From contig NZ_VSWH01000001.1 in the NCBI RefSeq assembly GCF_009602705.1, positions 3,472,001 to 3,536,000 of the forward strand: a stretch of DNA of 64,000 nt, in the 5' to 3' direction. Below the pieces are notes generated by a model that did no database searches, was not told the origin of the DNA, and saw nothing but the letters and a program-made list of their open reading frames with translations. The translations under genes were made by a program, and so were the position numbers. This stretch comes from Chryseobacterium vaccae (GTDB taxonomy: Bacteria; Bacteroidota; Bacteroidia; Flavobacteriales; Weeksellaceae). Positions within the stretch are counted from its first letter, which is position 1. Each line of letters opens with the position of its first letter. Of the stretch, positions 32,654 through 41,711 are shown piece after piece.

Positions 32654-33763
32654 TTAAATTGCGGTAAATTGTCTCCCGGAAAATGATTTTACTTTCCCTA
32701 AAAGTTCTAATTCTAAAATAACAGGCAGTATTTTGTATGAAGAGATGGAAATTTTCTGCGCCAGATCATCCAGTGTGATCTGTGGATTCTCTTTGATGGA
32801 TTGATATACTATTTGTTGATTGTCAGAAAGTTGAGTGATTGTTTCACTGTATGGAAAGAGTTCCTCCATTTTCTCTCTGGGATTGTTGATCCCCAAAGAA
32901 TCTATAAGTTCTCTTACCATAGAAATGGTGGCGGCTTTGTTCTGGGAAATCAGCTGGTTGCATCCCTGGCTGTAAGGATCTGTGATTTTTCCAGGAAGAG
33001 CAAAAACTTCCCGGTTATAATCATTGGCAAAGCTTACTGTACTTATAGAACCTCCTCCGAATGCTGTCTCTACAACAATTGTAACAGGTGATAGTCCTGC
33101 TATGATTCTGTTTCTCTGGATGAAATTTTCCCGGTCAGGTTTTCTGGACGAGTTGAATTCAGTCAGTAATGCACCGCCTTCCTGAAGAATTTTTTCAGAT
33201 AGTTTTTTATTTTTTGATGGATACAGGGTGTGAAAGCCATGAGCCAACACAGCTATTGTAGGAATTTTATGATGAACAGACTGTTCATGAACTTCTTTAT
33301 CAACCCCTAAAGCCAAACCGCTTACCGATATATATTTTGAAGATTGAGTAGCCTCGAAAAAATCCTGAATGAATTGTTTGCCGTAGGAAGTCATATTCCG
33401 GGTGCCAACAATACTTATTTTGGGAGCATTTTCGTCAAAACTTCCCTTCTGGTAGAGAATTGCGGGAGCATCGGGACATTCGTTAAGCAGGGAAGGGGTT
33501 TCATTTAGGTGTCTCAGTCTGATCTGTACCCCGTTTTTTTCACAGAACTTCAGCTCCTGTTCTGCAAATTCCAGATGTTCTTTATTTCCGATATCAGAAA
33601 CCGTTTTCCGGCCCAGACCTTCCGTTTTAGAGTACTCTTTTTTTGCTCTTTTCCAGGCCTCTTCGGCACTTCCGAAAGTTTGTATCAGTCTGTGAAAAAG
33701 AATATCACCAATAAGGCTGCATTCGCGGAGAGCAATAGTGTAAAGGTGTTCATCAGAGATCAT
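32654..33763 (-). CDS. dprA: DNA-processing protein DprA
   Basis: The 369-residue protein has an N-terminal helical SAM-like region (LIGDILFHRLIQTFGSAEEA). The Rossmann-type DprA core follows, with KISIVGTRNMTSYGKQFI, SGLALGVDKEVHEQS, TIAVLAHGFHTLYPSKN, RNRIIAGLSPVTIVVE and a late FALPGKITDPYSQGCNQLI. A small C-terminal winged-helix-like domain follows (QITLDDLAQKISISSYKIL). DprA loads RecA on incoming single strands during transformation. comM is also in this window. It lies 34 bases after the rhomboid gene on the same strand, with its own -7 box. Confidence 0.96.
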   Translation of the reverse strand: MISDEHLYTIALRECSLIGDILFHRLIQTFGSAEEAWKRAKKEYSKTEGLGRKTVSDIGNKEHLEFAEQELKFCEKNGVQIRLRHLNETPSLLNECPDAPAILYQKGSFDENAPKISIVGTRNMTSYGKQFIQDFFEATQSSKYISVSGLALGVDKEVHEQSVHHKIPTIAVLAHGFHTLYPSKNKKLSEKILQEGGALLTEFNSSRKPDRENFIQRNRIIAGLSPVTIVVETAFGGGSISTVSFANDYNREVFALPGKITDPYSQGCNQLISQNKAATISMVRELIDSLGINNPREKMEELFPYSETITQLSDNQQIVYQSIKENPQITLDDLAQKISISSYKILPVILELELLGKVKSFSGRQFTAI

Positions 33764-33777
33764 TATGCGTTTTTTAT

Positions 33778-33785
33778 CAAATGTA
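33778..33785 (-). promoter_or_regulatory. -7 box of dprA
   Basis: TACATTTG on the minus strand, 14 bases before the dprA ATG, lies in the short gap after the rhomboid gene. No -33 TTG was seen at the right distance, so this may be a secondary promoter. Confidence 0.45.
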
Positions 33786-33797
33786 GTAAATTAAGTT

Positions 33798-34565
33798 TTA
33801 TTTTCTCCTTAATTCATCCAGATGATCCCAGATATCGTCTCTTTTTTTATAGGGAAGCTCCATGAAGTCCTCCGGGTGATTTTCTTTATATTCCTGCCAT
33901 AACTTGTCGTCTTTTTCATTGTAATAATTAGGAAACTCCCAAATAAACTTCTTTTTTTTCTCGCCTACTTTTTTAAAAGCAAATGCAATAATACTTCCTA
34001 CCACAGCTCCGGAGAGATGGGCCTGCCATGAAATCCTGCTCGGCTCCTGAAGGTTGTAGAACAACTCTTCAGGAAACATACCCCACACAAGACTGCCATA
34101 GTATAATACGACCAGCATGGATATGGTAAGCAATTTCATATTCCATTTGAATACTCCGCTGAAAAACAGGAAGAAAGCCAATACATACACCACTCCGCTG
34201 GCTCCTATGGTACAGGTATACATATATTCACCTGTGAGAATATCAATAGGAGGAAGCAGCCAGACCAGAAGCCCTGTAGCAAGCCATCCGGTAATGAAAA
34301 CTTTATTAGCTACCTGAGGGTAAAACTGGTATAAAAGAAACATCAGGACAGCAATCGGAATAGAATTTCCTATAATATGATCTATATTTCCGTGTAAAAA
34401 GGGTGAGGTGATTATTCCCAGCAATCCTTCAGGCAGCAGAGGAATAATAGCTCCGAAACAGCTTTGGAAAAAGCCCTGCATCTGGAGGAAATAGCCGAAC
34501 CACATGGCTGACAGCATCAGCAAAGGATAGAGAACAGCTCTTTTGGAAACAACGTTTTTAAACAT
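33798..34565 (-). CDS. rhomboid family intramembrane serine protease
   Basis: The 255-residue protein has six hydrophobic segments. Family landmarks are HGNIDHIIGNSIPI (the H-x4-N type helix), the catalytic Ser in IGASGVVYVLAFF and the catalytic His in QAHLSGAVVGSIIAFAF. Rhomboids cut single-span membrane proteins inside the inner membrane. A ~65-residue charged cytoplasmic tail follows the last helix (KKKFIWEFPNYYNEKDDK). The substrate is unknown. It is upstream of dprA on the same strand. Confidence 0.93.
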   Translation of the reverse strand: MFKNVVSKRAVLYPLLMLSAMWFGYFLQMQGFFQSCFGAIIPLLPEGLLGIITSPFLHGNIDHIIGNSIPIAVLMFLLYQFYPQVANKVFITGWLATGLLVWLLPPIDILTGEYMYTCTIGASGVVYVLAFFLFFSGVFKWNMKLLTISMLVVLYYGSLVWGMFPEELFYNLQEPSRISWQAHLSGAVVGSIIAFAFKKVGEKKKKFIWEFPNYYNEKDDKLWQEYKENHPEDFMELPYKKRDDIWDHLDELRRK

Positions 34566-34788
34566 GCGGAAAATATGTCAAATCAAAAGCCAATGATAAA
34601 TTTCGGAAAATTTGTCGAGGTATTTTTCCGGAACCGGTTATTTTAAGACAAAAGGGATTAAATTTTAACACGAAAACGTAATATTCTGACATTGAATTTA
34701 CTAAATCGAAATAGCATTTAACTGTTTAAATTCAATAGTACTACATGATTTTACAGACTGAATTTTTTTTAAACAAAAATTATATTAA

Positions 34789-34796
34789 TATTTTTG
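34789..34796 (+). promoter_or_regulatory. -7 box of the first DUF3078 gene
   Basis: TATTTTTG fits TAnnTTTG. The flanking sequence (ACAAAAATTATAT before it) is shared with the second DUF3078 gene at 35934. Confidence 0.65.
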
Positions 34797-34817
34797 CATT
34801 GAAAATTATTTATTGTA

Positions 34818-35744
34818 ATGAAGAAGTTTTTGTTGATTCTTTCCTTTTCTATAGGGATCTATACAAGTGCACAAGAAGAATTGAAAAAAGATTCGGTAGT
34901 GACAGATACCGTTAAATACTGGTCGGTTTTAGGAAAAAACAATTTAATGATCAATCAGGCGGCCTTTTCAAACTGGGTTGGCGGGGGAGCCAATAATGTA
35001 GGCTGGCTTGCCGGGGTAAACTATAATATCACGTATGAAAAAGACAAAGATCTTTGGGAAAATATTATCGTGATGGATTACGGCCAGAATGATACAAAAG
35101 GAGTAGGAGTAAGGAAAACACAGGACGTCATCAATATTTCAACCAATTACGGGAGGAAATTTTCTAAGAGCTGGTATTTTTCTTTAGGTGCCGGCTTCCA
35201 ATCTCAGTTTTCTTCAGGATATGAAGACGGCAACAACCCGGAAGCAAAGAAAATCTCAAACTTCATGGCTCCGGGATACCTTAATCTCGGTATGGGTATC
35301 ACCTACAGACCAAATGATAATCTGACTGTAACGCTTCGTCCTACCAATGCCAGATGGACCTTTGTGTTAGATAAAAATCTTCAGCTTGCAGGAAATTATG
35401 GTTTGAAAAATGATGGCGATTCTTCATTGCTTCAGTTCGGTTTCCTGGGAACAGCTTTGTATAAGGTAAAACTTATGGAAAATGTAAGCATCAGCAATAC
35501 TGCTTCCGTCTTTTCAAACTATCTGGATCATCCGGAAAGACTGGTTCTTGCCTATGGAGCAGTATTAAATCTGAAGGTTAATAAATATATCTCGTCCAAC
35601 ATTACCTTGGATTTGTTGTACGATCATAATCAGATTCAGAAAACACAGCTTAAGCAGACCTTGGGCATTGGTTTCGGATATACTCTGAATAACGGAGTAA
35701 AACGTTCGGATCGTAAGGACAGCCAATGGTGGCTTAAGAAATAA
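34818..35744 (+). CDS. DUF3078 family outer-membrane-type protein, copy 1
   Basis: The 308-residue protein has a signal peptide (MKKFLLILSFSIGIYTSAQ). The conserved DUF3078 opening is YWSVLGKNNLMINQAAFSNW followed by VGGGANNVGWLAGVNY. The rest is a set of amphipathic strands (ITYRPNDNLTVTLRPTNARW, NITLDLLYDHNQIQKTQL) ending GFGYTLNNGVKRSDRKDSQW, consistent with a small beta-barrel. The function is unknown. A close paralogue follows 215 bases later with the same promoter motif. Confidence 0.85.
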   Translation: MKKFLLILSFSIGIYTSAQEELKKDSVVTDTVKYWSVLGKNNLMINQAAFSNWVGGGANNVGWLAGVNYNITYEKDKDLWENIIVMDYGQNDTKGVGVRKTQDVINISTNYGRKFSKSWYFSLGAGFQSQFSSGYEDGNNPEAKKISNFMAPGYLNLGMGITYRPNDNLTVTLRPTNARWTFVLDKNLQLAGNYGLKNDGDSSLLQFGFLGTALYKVKLMENVSISNTASVFSNYLDHPERLVLAYGAVLNLKVNKYISSNITLDLLYDHNQIQKTQLKQTLGIGFGYTLNNGVKRSDRKDSQWWLKK

Positions 35745-35766
35745 TTTTTTTAAATATCCTATAAAG

Positions 35767-35793
35767 GCGCTTCATTATAGAAGCGCTTTTTTT
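35767..35793 (+). terminator. terminator between the DUF3078 copies
   Basis: GCGCTTC pairs with GAAGCGC around a 6-base loop, followed by seven T. Confidence 0.85.
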
Positions 35794-35933
35794 GTTCAGA
35801 AACAAAAATATTATAAGTTCATTTGGCATATTGTACGTTGTTTTTATGGTATTATTCAAGTTTTTAATGTATTAAATACTAGTTTTAGTATTTCAAAACA
35901 AAGTGATTAGTATTTTAACAAAAATTATATGTA

Positions 35934-35941
35934 TATTTTTG
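35934..35941 (+). promoter_or_regulatory. -7 box of the second DUF3078 gene
   Basis: TATTTTTG lies 18 bases before the ATG at 35960, in sequence very like that before copy 1. This supports the start at 35960 rather than upstream in-frame codons. Confidence 0.65.
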
Positions 35942-35959
35942 TATCGAAAAATCTTAATT

Positions 35960-36883
35960 ATGAAAAAACTTTTATTAGCTGCTTCCATATCTGTTGGAAT
36001 CGGCGTAATGGCTCAGGAGACAAAGACAGATGCTCCTGCAGCTGATACCGTAAAAGCCTGGTCTATCCAGGGACAGAATACATTAATGCTGAACCAGGCT
36101 GCCTTTTCTAACTGGGTAGGGGGAGGAGCCAATAACGTTGGTTGGCTTGCCGGAGTAAATTACAATCTGACTTATGAGAAGGGTAAAGATCTTTGGGAAA
36201 ACATTATCATTCTGGGATACGGGCAGAATAATACCAAAGGCATCGGAACCAGAAAAACCCAGGATGTTATTAATCTTTCCACGAACTATGGGCGTGAATT
36301 TGCTAAAAATTGGTATATTTCAGGCGGAATGAGCCTTCAGACGCAGTTTGCAGCAGGTTATGAAGATGGAAATAATCCGGATGCCAAGAAAATTTCAAAC
36401 TTCATGGCCCCGGGATATCTTAATGTGGGGGCTGGTGTAACGTATCGTCCTAACGATAACTTTACCATGACTCTTCGTCCTGCCAACGCCCGCTGGACCT
36501 TTGTTCTGGATAAAGAGCTGCAGACTGCCGGAACCTATGGTCTGAAAAACGATGGCGACTCTTCTTTATTTCAGTTCGGTTTCTTAGGGACAGCCATCTA
36601 TAAGCTTAAAATCATGGAAAATATGAGCTTGATCAATACAGCTTCTGTATTTTCCAATTACCTGGATCACCCTGAAAGATTGGTTCTTGGCTACAGCGGA
36701 ATCCTCAATATGAAGATCAATAAATTTGTTTCTACCAATATTACGCTGGATCTTCTATACGACCACAACCAGATTCAGAAAACCCAGCTGAAACAGACAC
36801 TGGGAGTTGGTTTTGCTTATAATATAGACAATGGTAGAAAACGTTCGGATAATAAAGATAACCAATCATGGTTAAAGAAATAA
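35960..36883 (+). CDS. DUF3078 family outer-membrane-type protein, copy 2
   Basis: The protein has 307 residues from MKKLLLAASISVGIGVMAQ, a signal peptide; the in-frame codons before it include the promoter and are excluded. It is highly similar along its whole length to copy 1 (shared QAAFSNWVGGGANNVGWLAG, TLRPxNARWTFVLDK, SNYLDHPERLVL). The main differences are near the N-terminus after the signal and in scattered strand positions. This is a recent tandem duplication that keeps separate promoters and terminators, so each copy may be expressed independently. Confidence 0.85.
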   Translation: MKKLLLAASISVGIGVMAQETKTDAPAADTVKAWSIQGQNTLMLNQAAFSNWVGGGANNVGWLAGVNYNLTYEKGKDLWENIIILGYGQNNTKGIGTRKTQDVINLSTNYGREFAKNWYISGGMSLQTQFAAGYEDGNNPDAKKISNFMAPGYLNVGAGVTYRPNDNFTMTLRPANARWTFVLDKELQTAGTYGLKNDGDSSLFQFGFLGTAIYKLKIMENMSLINTASVFSNYLDHPERLVLGYSGILNMKINKFVSTNITLDLLYDHNQIQKTQLKQTLGVGFAYNIDNGRKRSDNKDNQSWLKK

Positions 36884-36904
36884 CGCAGTCAGCATAAAAA
36901 ACAA

Positions 36905-36931
36905 AAAAGCACTTCATTTGAAGTGCTTTTT
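36905..36931. terminator. bidirectional terminator
   Basis: AAAAGCACTTC pairs with GAAGTGCTTTT around ATTT, ending both the second DUF3078 gene and the sufD end of the suf cluster. Confidence 0.88.
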
Positions 36932-36951
36932 ATGTATCAATTGTATATGGA

Positions 36952-38277
36952 TTAAAATTCTATATCTACTCCAAGCTTTTCCGCTAATAATTTTGATATT
37001 TTTTCTTTAAGCGGTTCAATATCGATGTTTTGCATCGCATCATTAGCAAAAGCATATAAAAGAAGAGCTTGCGCCTCTTTTTTAGAAATACCTCTCGCTC
37101 TTAAATAGAACAGAGCATCTTCATTCAGCTGGCCTACGGTACATCCATGAGAGCATTTTACATCATCTGCAAAAATCTCCAGCTGTGGCTTAGTATCGAT
37201 AGAAGCGCCTTCACTCAGCAATACGTTATTGTTTTGCTGATAAGCATTGGTTTTCTGGGCAATTTTATCTACAAAAACTTTTCCATTGAAAACACCGTGT
37301 GCATTGCCATCGAAGATCCCTTTATAGTTCTGGTAGCTTTCACAGTGAGGGAAGTTGTGGTGCACTGCTGTATGATGGTCAACCAACTGATCTTTTCCAA
37401 TGATCGTAATCCCATTCATGAATGAATTGATATTTGATCCGTTATGAATAAAATCAAGGTTGTTTCTTACCAGTTTACCCCCGAAAGAAAAGGTATTTAC
37501 AGTGGTTAAGCTGTCTTTTTCCTGTCTTGCAAAAGTATTGTCAATAAGATAAGACGTGTTGTTGTCATTCTGAAGCTTATGCCAGTCTGCTTTTGCATTG
37601 GGATGAGTAAAGATTTCAGTCACCGAGTTGGTCAGAACATATGTGCTGTCAAAATTGTGGTGGCTTTCAATAACCTCAACCTTAGCGCCTTCTTCTACGA
37701 TCAGTAAATTTCTGGTATTGTAGAAGGTGTTTTCTTCCTGGTTCTGAGAAATGTAAAAAACATGGATTGGTTTTTCAATGACCACATTTTTAGGAACCTT
37801 CAGGAAGAATCCATACTTGCAATAAGCAAGGTTTAAGTTCGTGAAAGCAGTGTCTTTAGAAGCAATTGTATTAAAATAAGTGTCAAAAACCTCTTTGTGT
37901 TTCTCATCATTCAAAGCATAGTTGAATGAAAGGAACTCTACATTTTCAATAGAAATTTTGGACAGTTCTTTATGAAGTTTACCATTTACAAAAACGATCC
38001 AGTCAAAATGTTCCTCACCTAAATGAAGCTGGTCAAGCTGTTCTTTAGTGATATTGTGACTTTCTTTCGGGAAAAAATTATAGTTTTTCTCTGTGATCTC
38101 TTTTAAGCTGGTATATTTATATTCTTCGTCTTTTTTGGTAGGGAAACCCAGGTTCTCGAATTTCTGAAGCGCCTCTTTTCTGTTTTCATCCAAAAATCTA
38201 TGACGAAGAGTCTCCAAGAATTCACCGTGGTTGTCAATAATTTGATCGTATAAAGCCATTACTGATATTTCGGCCAT
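36952..38277 (-). CDS. sufD: Fe-S cluster assembly protein SufD
   Basis: The 441-residue protein has an N-terminal helical part (MAEISVMALYDQIIDNHGEF), then the beta-helix core of SufB/SufD (VEVIESHHNFDSTYVLTNSV, HKLQNDNNTSYLIDNTF). The C-terminal motif block is KTNAYQQNNNVLLSEGASID, then DVKCSHGCTVGQLNEDALFY and RGISKKEAQALLLYAF. SufD with SufB and SufC forms the scaffold complex for Fe-S assembly. The start is the ATG at 38277 (a GTG lies one codon upstream and another ATG six codons in). It is last in the cluster, 95 bases after sufC. No sufS or sufE follows here. Confidence 0.95.
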   Translation of the reverse strand: MAEISVMALYDQIIDNHGEFLETLRHRFLDENRKEALQKFENLGFPTKKDEEYKYTSLKEITEKNYNFFPKESHNITKEQLDQLHLGEEHFDWIVFVNGKLHKELSKISIENVEFLSFNYALNDEKHKEVFDTYFNTIASKDTAFTNLNLAYCKYGFFLKVPKNVVIEKPIHVFYISQNQEENTFYNTRNLLIVEEGAKVEVIESHHNFDSTYVLTNSVTEIFTHPNAKADWHKLQNDNNTSYLIDNTFARQEKDSLTTVNTFSFGGKLVRNNLDFIHNGSNINSFMNGITIIGKDQLVDHHTAVHHNFPHCESYQNYKGIFDGNAHGVFNGKVFVDKIAQKTNAYQQNNNVLLSEGASIDTKPQLEIFADDVKCSHGCTVGQLNEDALFYLRARGISKKEAQALLLYAFANDAMQNIDIEPLKEKISKLLAEKLGVDIEF

Positions 38278-38372
38278 CACACCTGATTTATATATTTAAA
38301 ATAATAATAGTACCGCGGTTTTTCCGCATCTTCAGAAAGGTTTGATAAAATCCCTTCCAAAATATTTTCTTC

Positions 38373-39116
38373 TTAGTTAAGAAGCCAGTCGTAACCTTTT
38401 TCTTCAAGTTCTAATGCCAGAGACTTATCACCGGTTTTGATGATCTTTCCGTCTGCCAGAACGTGAACAAAATCAGGCTGAATATAGTTAAGCAATCTTT
38501 GATAGTGAGTGATCAAAAGTACTGCGTTTCCTTCATTTTTAAAATGATTAACACCATCTGCAACAATTCTTAAAGCATCAATGTCTAATCCTGAATCGGT
38601 TTCATCAAGAATAGCCAGTTTAGGATTAAGCATCATCATCTGGAAAATTTCATTTCTTTTCTTTTCTCCTCCTGAGAATCCTTCGTTCAGAGATCTTGAA
38701 AGGAAGTCTTTCTTGATACCTAGTTTTTCAGATTTTTCACGGATCAGGGCAAGCATTTCTTTAGCAGGCATATCTTCCAGTCCGTTTGCTTTTCTGTTTT
38801 CATTCAAAGCTGCTTTGATGAAGTTCGTTACAGAAACTCCTGGAATTTCTACAGGATACTGGAAAGAAAGGAAAATTCCTTTGTGTGCTCTTTCTTCAGG
38901 GGCGTCTTCGCTGATTTCCTCTCCTTCGAAAAGAATTTCTCCGTCAGTTACCTCATAATCTTCTTTTCCTGCAATGACAGAAGAAAGGGTAGATTTACCG
39001 GCTCCGTTTGGCCCCATAATCGCGTGAACTTCACCCGGTTTTATTTCAAGATTAATACCTTTTAATATTTCTGCGCCATCTTCAATTTTGGCGTGAAGGT
39101 TTTTAATTTCTAACAT
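38373..39116 (-). CDS. sufC: Fe-S assembly ATPase SufC
   Basis: The 247-residue ABC ATPase has Walker [17 protein letters not shown], a signature [17 protein letters not shown], Walker [18 protein letters not shown] and an H-loop [10 protein letters not shown], all as in SufC. It powers the SufBC2D scaffold. It lies between the GNAT gene (18 bases upstream) and sufD, and is translated from the ATG at 39116. Confidence 0.97.
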   Translation of the reverse strand: MLEIKNLHAKIEDGAEILKGINLEIKPGEVHAIMGPNGAGKSTLSSVIAGKEDYEVTDGEILFEGEEISEDAPEERAHKGIFLSFQYPVEIPGVSVTNFIKAALNENRKANGLEDMPAKEMLALIREKSEKLGIKKDFLSRSLNEGFSGGEKKRNEIFQMMMLNPKLAILDETDSGLDIDALRIVADGVNHFKNEGNAVLLITHYQRLLNYIQPDFVHVLADGKIIKTGDKSLALELEEKGYDWLLN

Positions 39117-39134
39117 TTTATTTGCTTAAACAAA

Positions 39135-39641
39135 TTATTTTTGAATTCTATATACTAAACTTTCAGGTTGACCCGGGACATCATTAAGGGTCCCGATTTG
39201 TATCATACCTGCCTTTTCCAAAACTTTAACAGAAGCTATATTACTGGGACGGACAATTGCGAGTATTTCTTCTTTATTTTCCTCATTAAGCCCAAAATCT
39301 ATAGCTTTCTTTGTGAACTCTGTGGCGTATCCTTTCCCCCATGCTTCGCAAGCCAGGCGATAACCTAAATTCAGCTTTTCTTCTTCTCCATAGAGTTTAT
39401 AGCTCAGTCCTCCAAAACCTATTGTGCTTTCGGGAATATCCTTTTCTGCAATCACCCAGCCTCCGAAATTATACTTTTCCCAATGCTCAAGCATTCTGGC
39501 AAATGTGCTTTCTGCCTTTTCAAAACTCATCGGTCCGCTTGGATTATGAATATTGGTCCCAGGATCATGATTAATTTCAAAGAATCTTTCAAAATCTTCT
39601 TTTACAGGTTTTCTTAAAATTAATCTTTCTGTAGCTATCAT
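39135..39641 (-). CDS. GNAT family N-acetyltransferase inside the suf cluster
   Basis: The 168-residue RimJ/RimL-type GNAT protein has an opening TERLILRKPVKEDFERFF, a beta-strand GGWVIAEKDIPESTIGFGGL, the acetyl-CoA pyrophosphate loop region LACEAWGKGYATEFTKKAID, and an end VRPSNIASVKVLEKAGM (N-x-x-S...EK.GM). The substrate is unknown. It is inserted between sufB (7-base gap) and sufC (18-base gap) and reads in the same direction, so it must be co-transcribed with Fe-S assembly genes. Confidence 0.9.
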   Translation of the reverse strand: MIATERLILRKPVKEDFERFFEINHDPGTNIHNPSGPMSFEKAESTFARMLEHWEKYNFGGWVIAEKDIPESTIGFGGLSYKLYGEEEKLNLGYRLACEAWGKGYATEFTKKAIDFGLNEENKEEILAIVRPSNIASVKVLEKAGMIQIGTLNDVPGQPESLVYRIQK

Positions 39642-39648
39642 CTCTTTA

Positions 39649-41097
39649 TTACCCTACTGATCCTTCCAATGAAATTTCCAATAGTTTTTGTGCTTCAATG
39701 GCAAACTCCATCGGAAGTTTATTTAAAACCTCCTTGCTGAAACCGTTAACAATCAAAGCAATGGCCCTTTCTGTATCAATACCTCTCTGGTTACAATAGA
39801 AGATCTGATCTTCACCAATTTTTGAAGTCGTTGCCTCATGTTCCAGTTGAGCGGTAGGATCTTTAATTTCAATATATGGGAAAGTATGAGCCCCACATTC
39901 ATTACCCATCAACAGAGAGTCACACTGAGAGAAGTTTCTGGCTCCTTTGGCAGAAGGCATTACTTTTACCTGACCTCTGTATGAGTTCTGAGATTTTCCG
40001 GCAGAGATCCCTTTGGAAATAATCGTTGATTTCGTATTTTTTCCGATGTGGATCATCTTTGTTCCTGTATCAGCATACTGATGATTATTGGTTACAGCGA
40101 TAGAGTAGAATTCTCCAATCGATCCGTCACCTTTCAGGATACATGAAGGATATTTCCAGGTTACGGCAGAACCAGTTTCAACCTGTGTCCATGAGATTTT
40201 TGCATTTTTCTCGCAAAGCCCTCTTTTCGTTACGAAATTGAAAACGCCTCCTTTTCCTTCTTCATTTCCAGGATACCAGTTCTGTACCGTTGAATATTTA
40301 ATTTCAGCATTATCCATTGCAATCAGTTCAACTACAGCGGCGTGAAGCTGGTTCTCATCTCTTGACGGTGCAGTACATCCTTCAAGATAAGAAACATAAC
40401 TTCCCTCATCGGCAATCAGAAGCGTTCTTTCAAACTGTCCTGTTCCGGCCTGATTAATTCTGAAATATGTTGAAAGTTCCATTGGACATTTTACTCCTTT
40501 AGGAATATAACAGAAACTTCCGTCAGAGAATACCGCGGAGTTCAGTGCAGAGTAAAAATTATCACCTCTCGGAACTACTTTTCCAAGATACTTTCTTACC
40601 AGGTCAGGGTGGTTTTTAATGGCTTCTGAGATGGAGCAGAAAATAATTCCTTTTTCCATCAGTGTTTCCTGGAAAGTGGTCTTTACAGAAACAGAGTCCA
40701 TTACAATATCTACAGCAACTCCTGAAAGCCTTTTCTGTTCCTCAATATTGATTCCCAGTTTTGCAAAAGTCTTTAATAATTCAGGATCTACTTCATCTAA
40801 GCTTGCCAGTTCCGGTTTTACTTTTGGAGCAGCATAATAACGGATAGCCTGAAAATCAGGTTTTTCATATTTAATGTTGGCCCACGTCGGTTCCGTCATT
40901 TTAAGCCAGATTCTGAAAGACTCCAGACGCCATTCTGTCATCCATTCCGGTTCTTCTTTTTTAGCAGAGATGGCACGGATGATATCTTCATTCAATCCAA
41001 TCGGGAAATCTTCATAATCAATTTTGGTTTCCCAACCGAACTCATATTTTTTATTTTCTAGATCGACTCTTAAATCGTCTTCAGTATATTTACTCAT
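39649..41097 (-). CDS. sufB: Fe-S cluster assembly protein SufB
   Basis: The 482-residue protein is the typical length. Landmarks are [100 protein letters not shown] and the last Cys region [20 protein letters not shown]. SufB carries the nascent cluster in the SufBC2D complex. It lies 83 bases after the SufA-like gene. Confidence 0.97.
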   Translation of the reverse strand: MSKYTEDDLRVDLENKKYEFGWETKIDYEDFPIGLNEDIIRAISAKKEEPEWMTEWRLESFRIWLKMTEPTWANIKYEKPDFQAIRYYAAPKVKPELASLDEVDPELLKTFAKLGINIEEQKRLSGVAVDIVMDSVSVKTTFQETLMEKGIIFCSISEAIKNHPDLVRKYLGKVVPRGDNFYSALNSAVFSDGSFCYIPKGVKCPMELSTYFRINQAGTGQFERTLLIADEGSYVSYLEGCTAPSRDENQLHAAVVELIAMDNAEIKYSTVQNWYPGNEEGKGGVFNFVTKRGLCEKNAKISWTQVETGSAVTWKYPSCILKGDGSIGEFYSIAVTNNHQYADTGTKMIHIGKNTKSTIISKGISAGKSQNSYRGQVKVMPSAKGARNFSQCDSLLMGNECGAHTFPYIEIKDPTAQLEHEATTSKIGEDQIFYCNQRGIDTERAIALIVNGFSKEVLNKLPMEFAIEAQKLLEISLEGSVG

Positions 41098-41180
41098 TAT
41101 TATTTTTTAGATTTCAGATTTTAGATTTCATTGGCCAGAAACATGCTGAGCCTTGAAATCTAGGATCTTATGTCTTTTCT

Positions 41181-41510
41181 CTAAAGACTAAATGATTCGC
41201 CGCATCCACATGTTCTGGATGCATTAGGATTGTTAAAAACAAACCCTTTTCCGTTCAGTCCTCCTGAATATTCAAGAATAGTTCCTGCTAAATATAGGAT
41301 CGATTTTTTATCTACAATAATTTTAATGTTATTGTCCTCGAAAATCTGGTCGGAATCTGTTTTTTGGTTGTCAAACTTCAAAACATACTCTAAACCAGAA
41401 CATCCTCCACTTTTAACCCCTACTCTTATATAATCTTCAAAAGGATTAAAGCCGTCTTCTGTCATCAGCTGGATGGCTTTTTCTTTTGCGTGATCTGATA
41501 CTTTTATCAT
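41181..41510 (-). CDS. A-type Fe-S carrier/scaffold (IscA/SufA family)
   Basis: The 109-residue protein has the three conserved Cys: VGVKSGGCSGLEYVLKF and the C-terminal RTCGCGESF. VDKKSILYLAGTILEYSGGL between them is the family core. It is the first gene of the suf cluster, 83 bases before sufB, and follows a near-perfect promoter. It likely transfers clusters from SufBCD to target proteins. Confidence 0.95.
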   Translation of the reverse strand: MIKVSDHAKEKAIQLMTEDGFNPFEDYIRVGVKSGGCSGLEYVLKFDNQKTDSDQIFEDNNIKIIVDKKSILYLAGTILEYSGGLNGKGFVFNNPNASRTCGCGESFSL

Positions 41511-41538
41511 TGTATTTATTTAGAATGATTTAATGATG

Positions 41539-41570
41539 CAAAAATACGAACTAATTTCCGCAATCTCAAA
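41539..41570 (-). promoter_or_regulatory. suf cluster promoter
   Basis: On the minus strand TTTG (41567-41570), 20 bases, then TATTTTTG (41539-41546), about 28 bases before the SufA-like start codon. No Fur- or IscR-type operator was recognised next to it. Confidence 0.8.
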
Positions 41571-41711
41571 TCGAAGATATCTATTTTAATGATTCTGTTC
41601 TTAATAGCATGTTTTTTAGTTAAAGTTATATAAATTTTTCCCCTGTCATCTGAGAGACTCTGTTTTGGTTTAACTTTGAATTATATTTTTCATCTATAAA
41701 GAAAATTAGTA

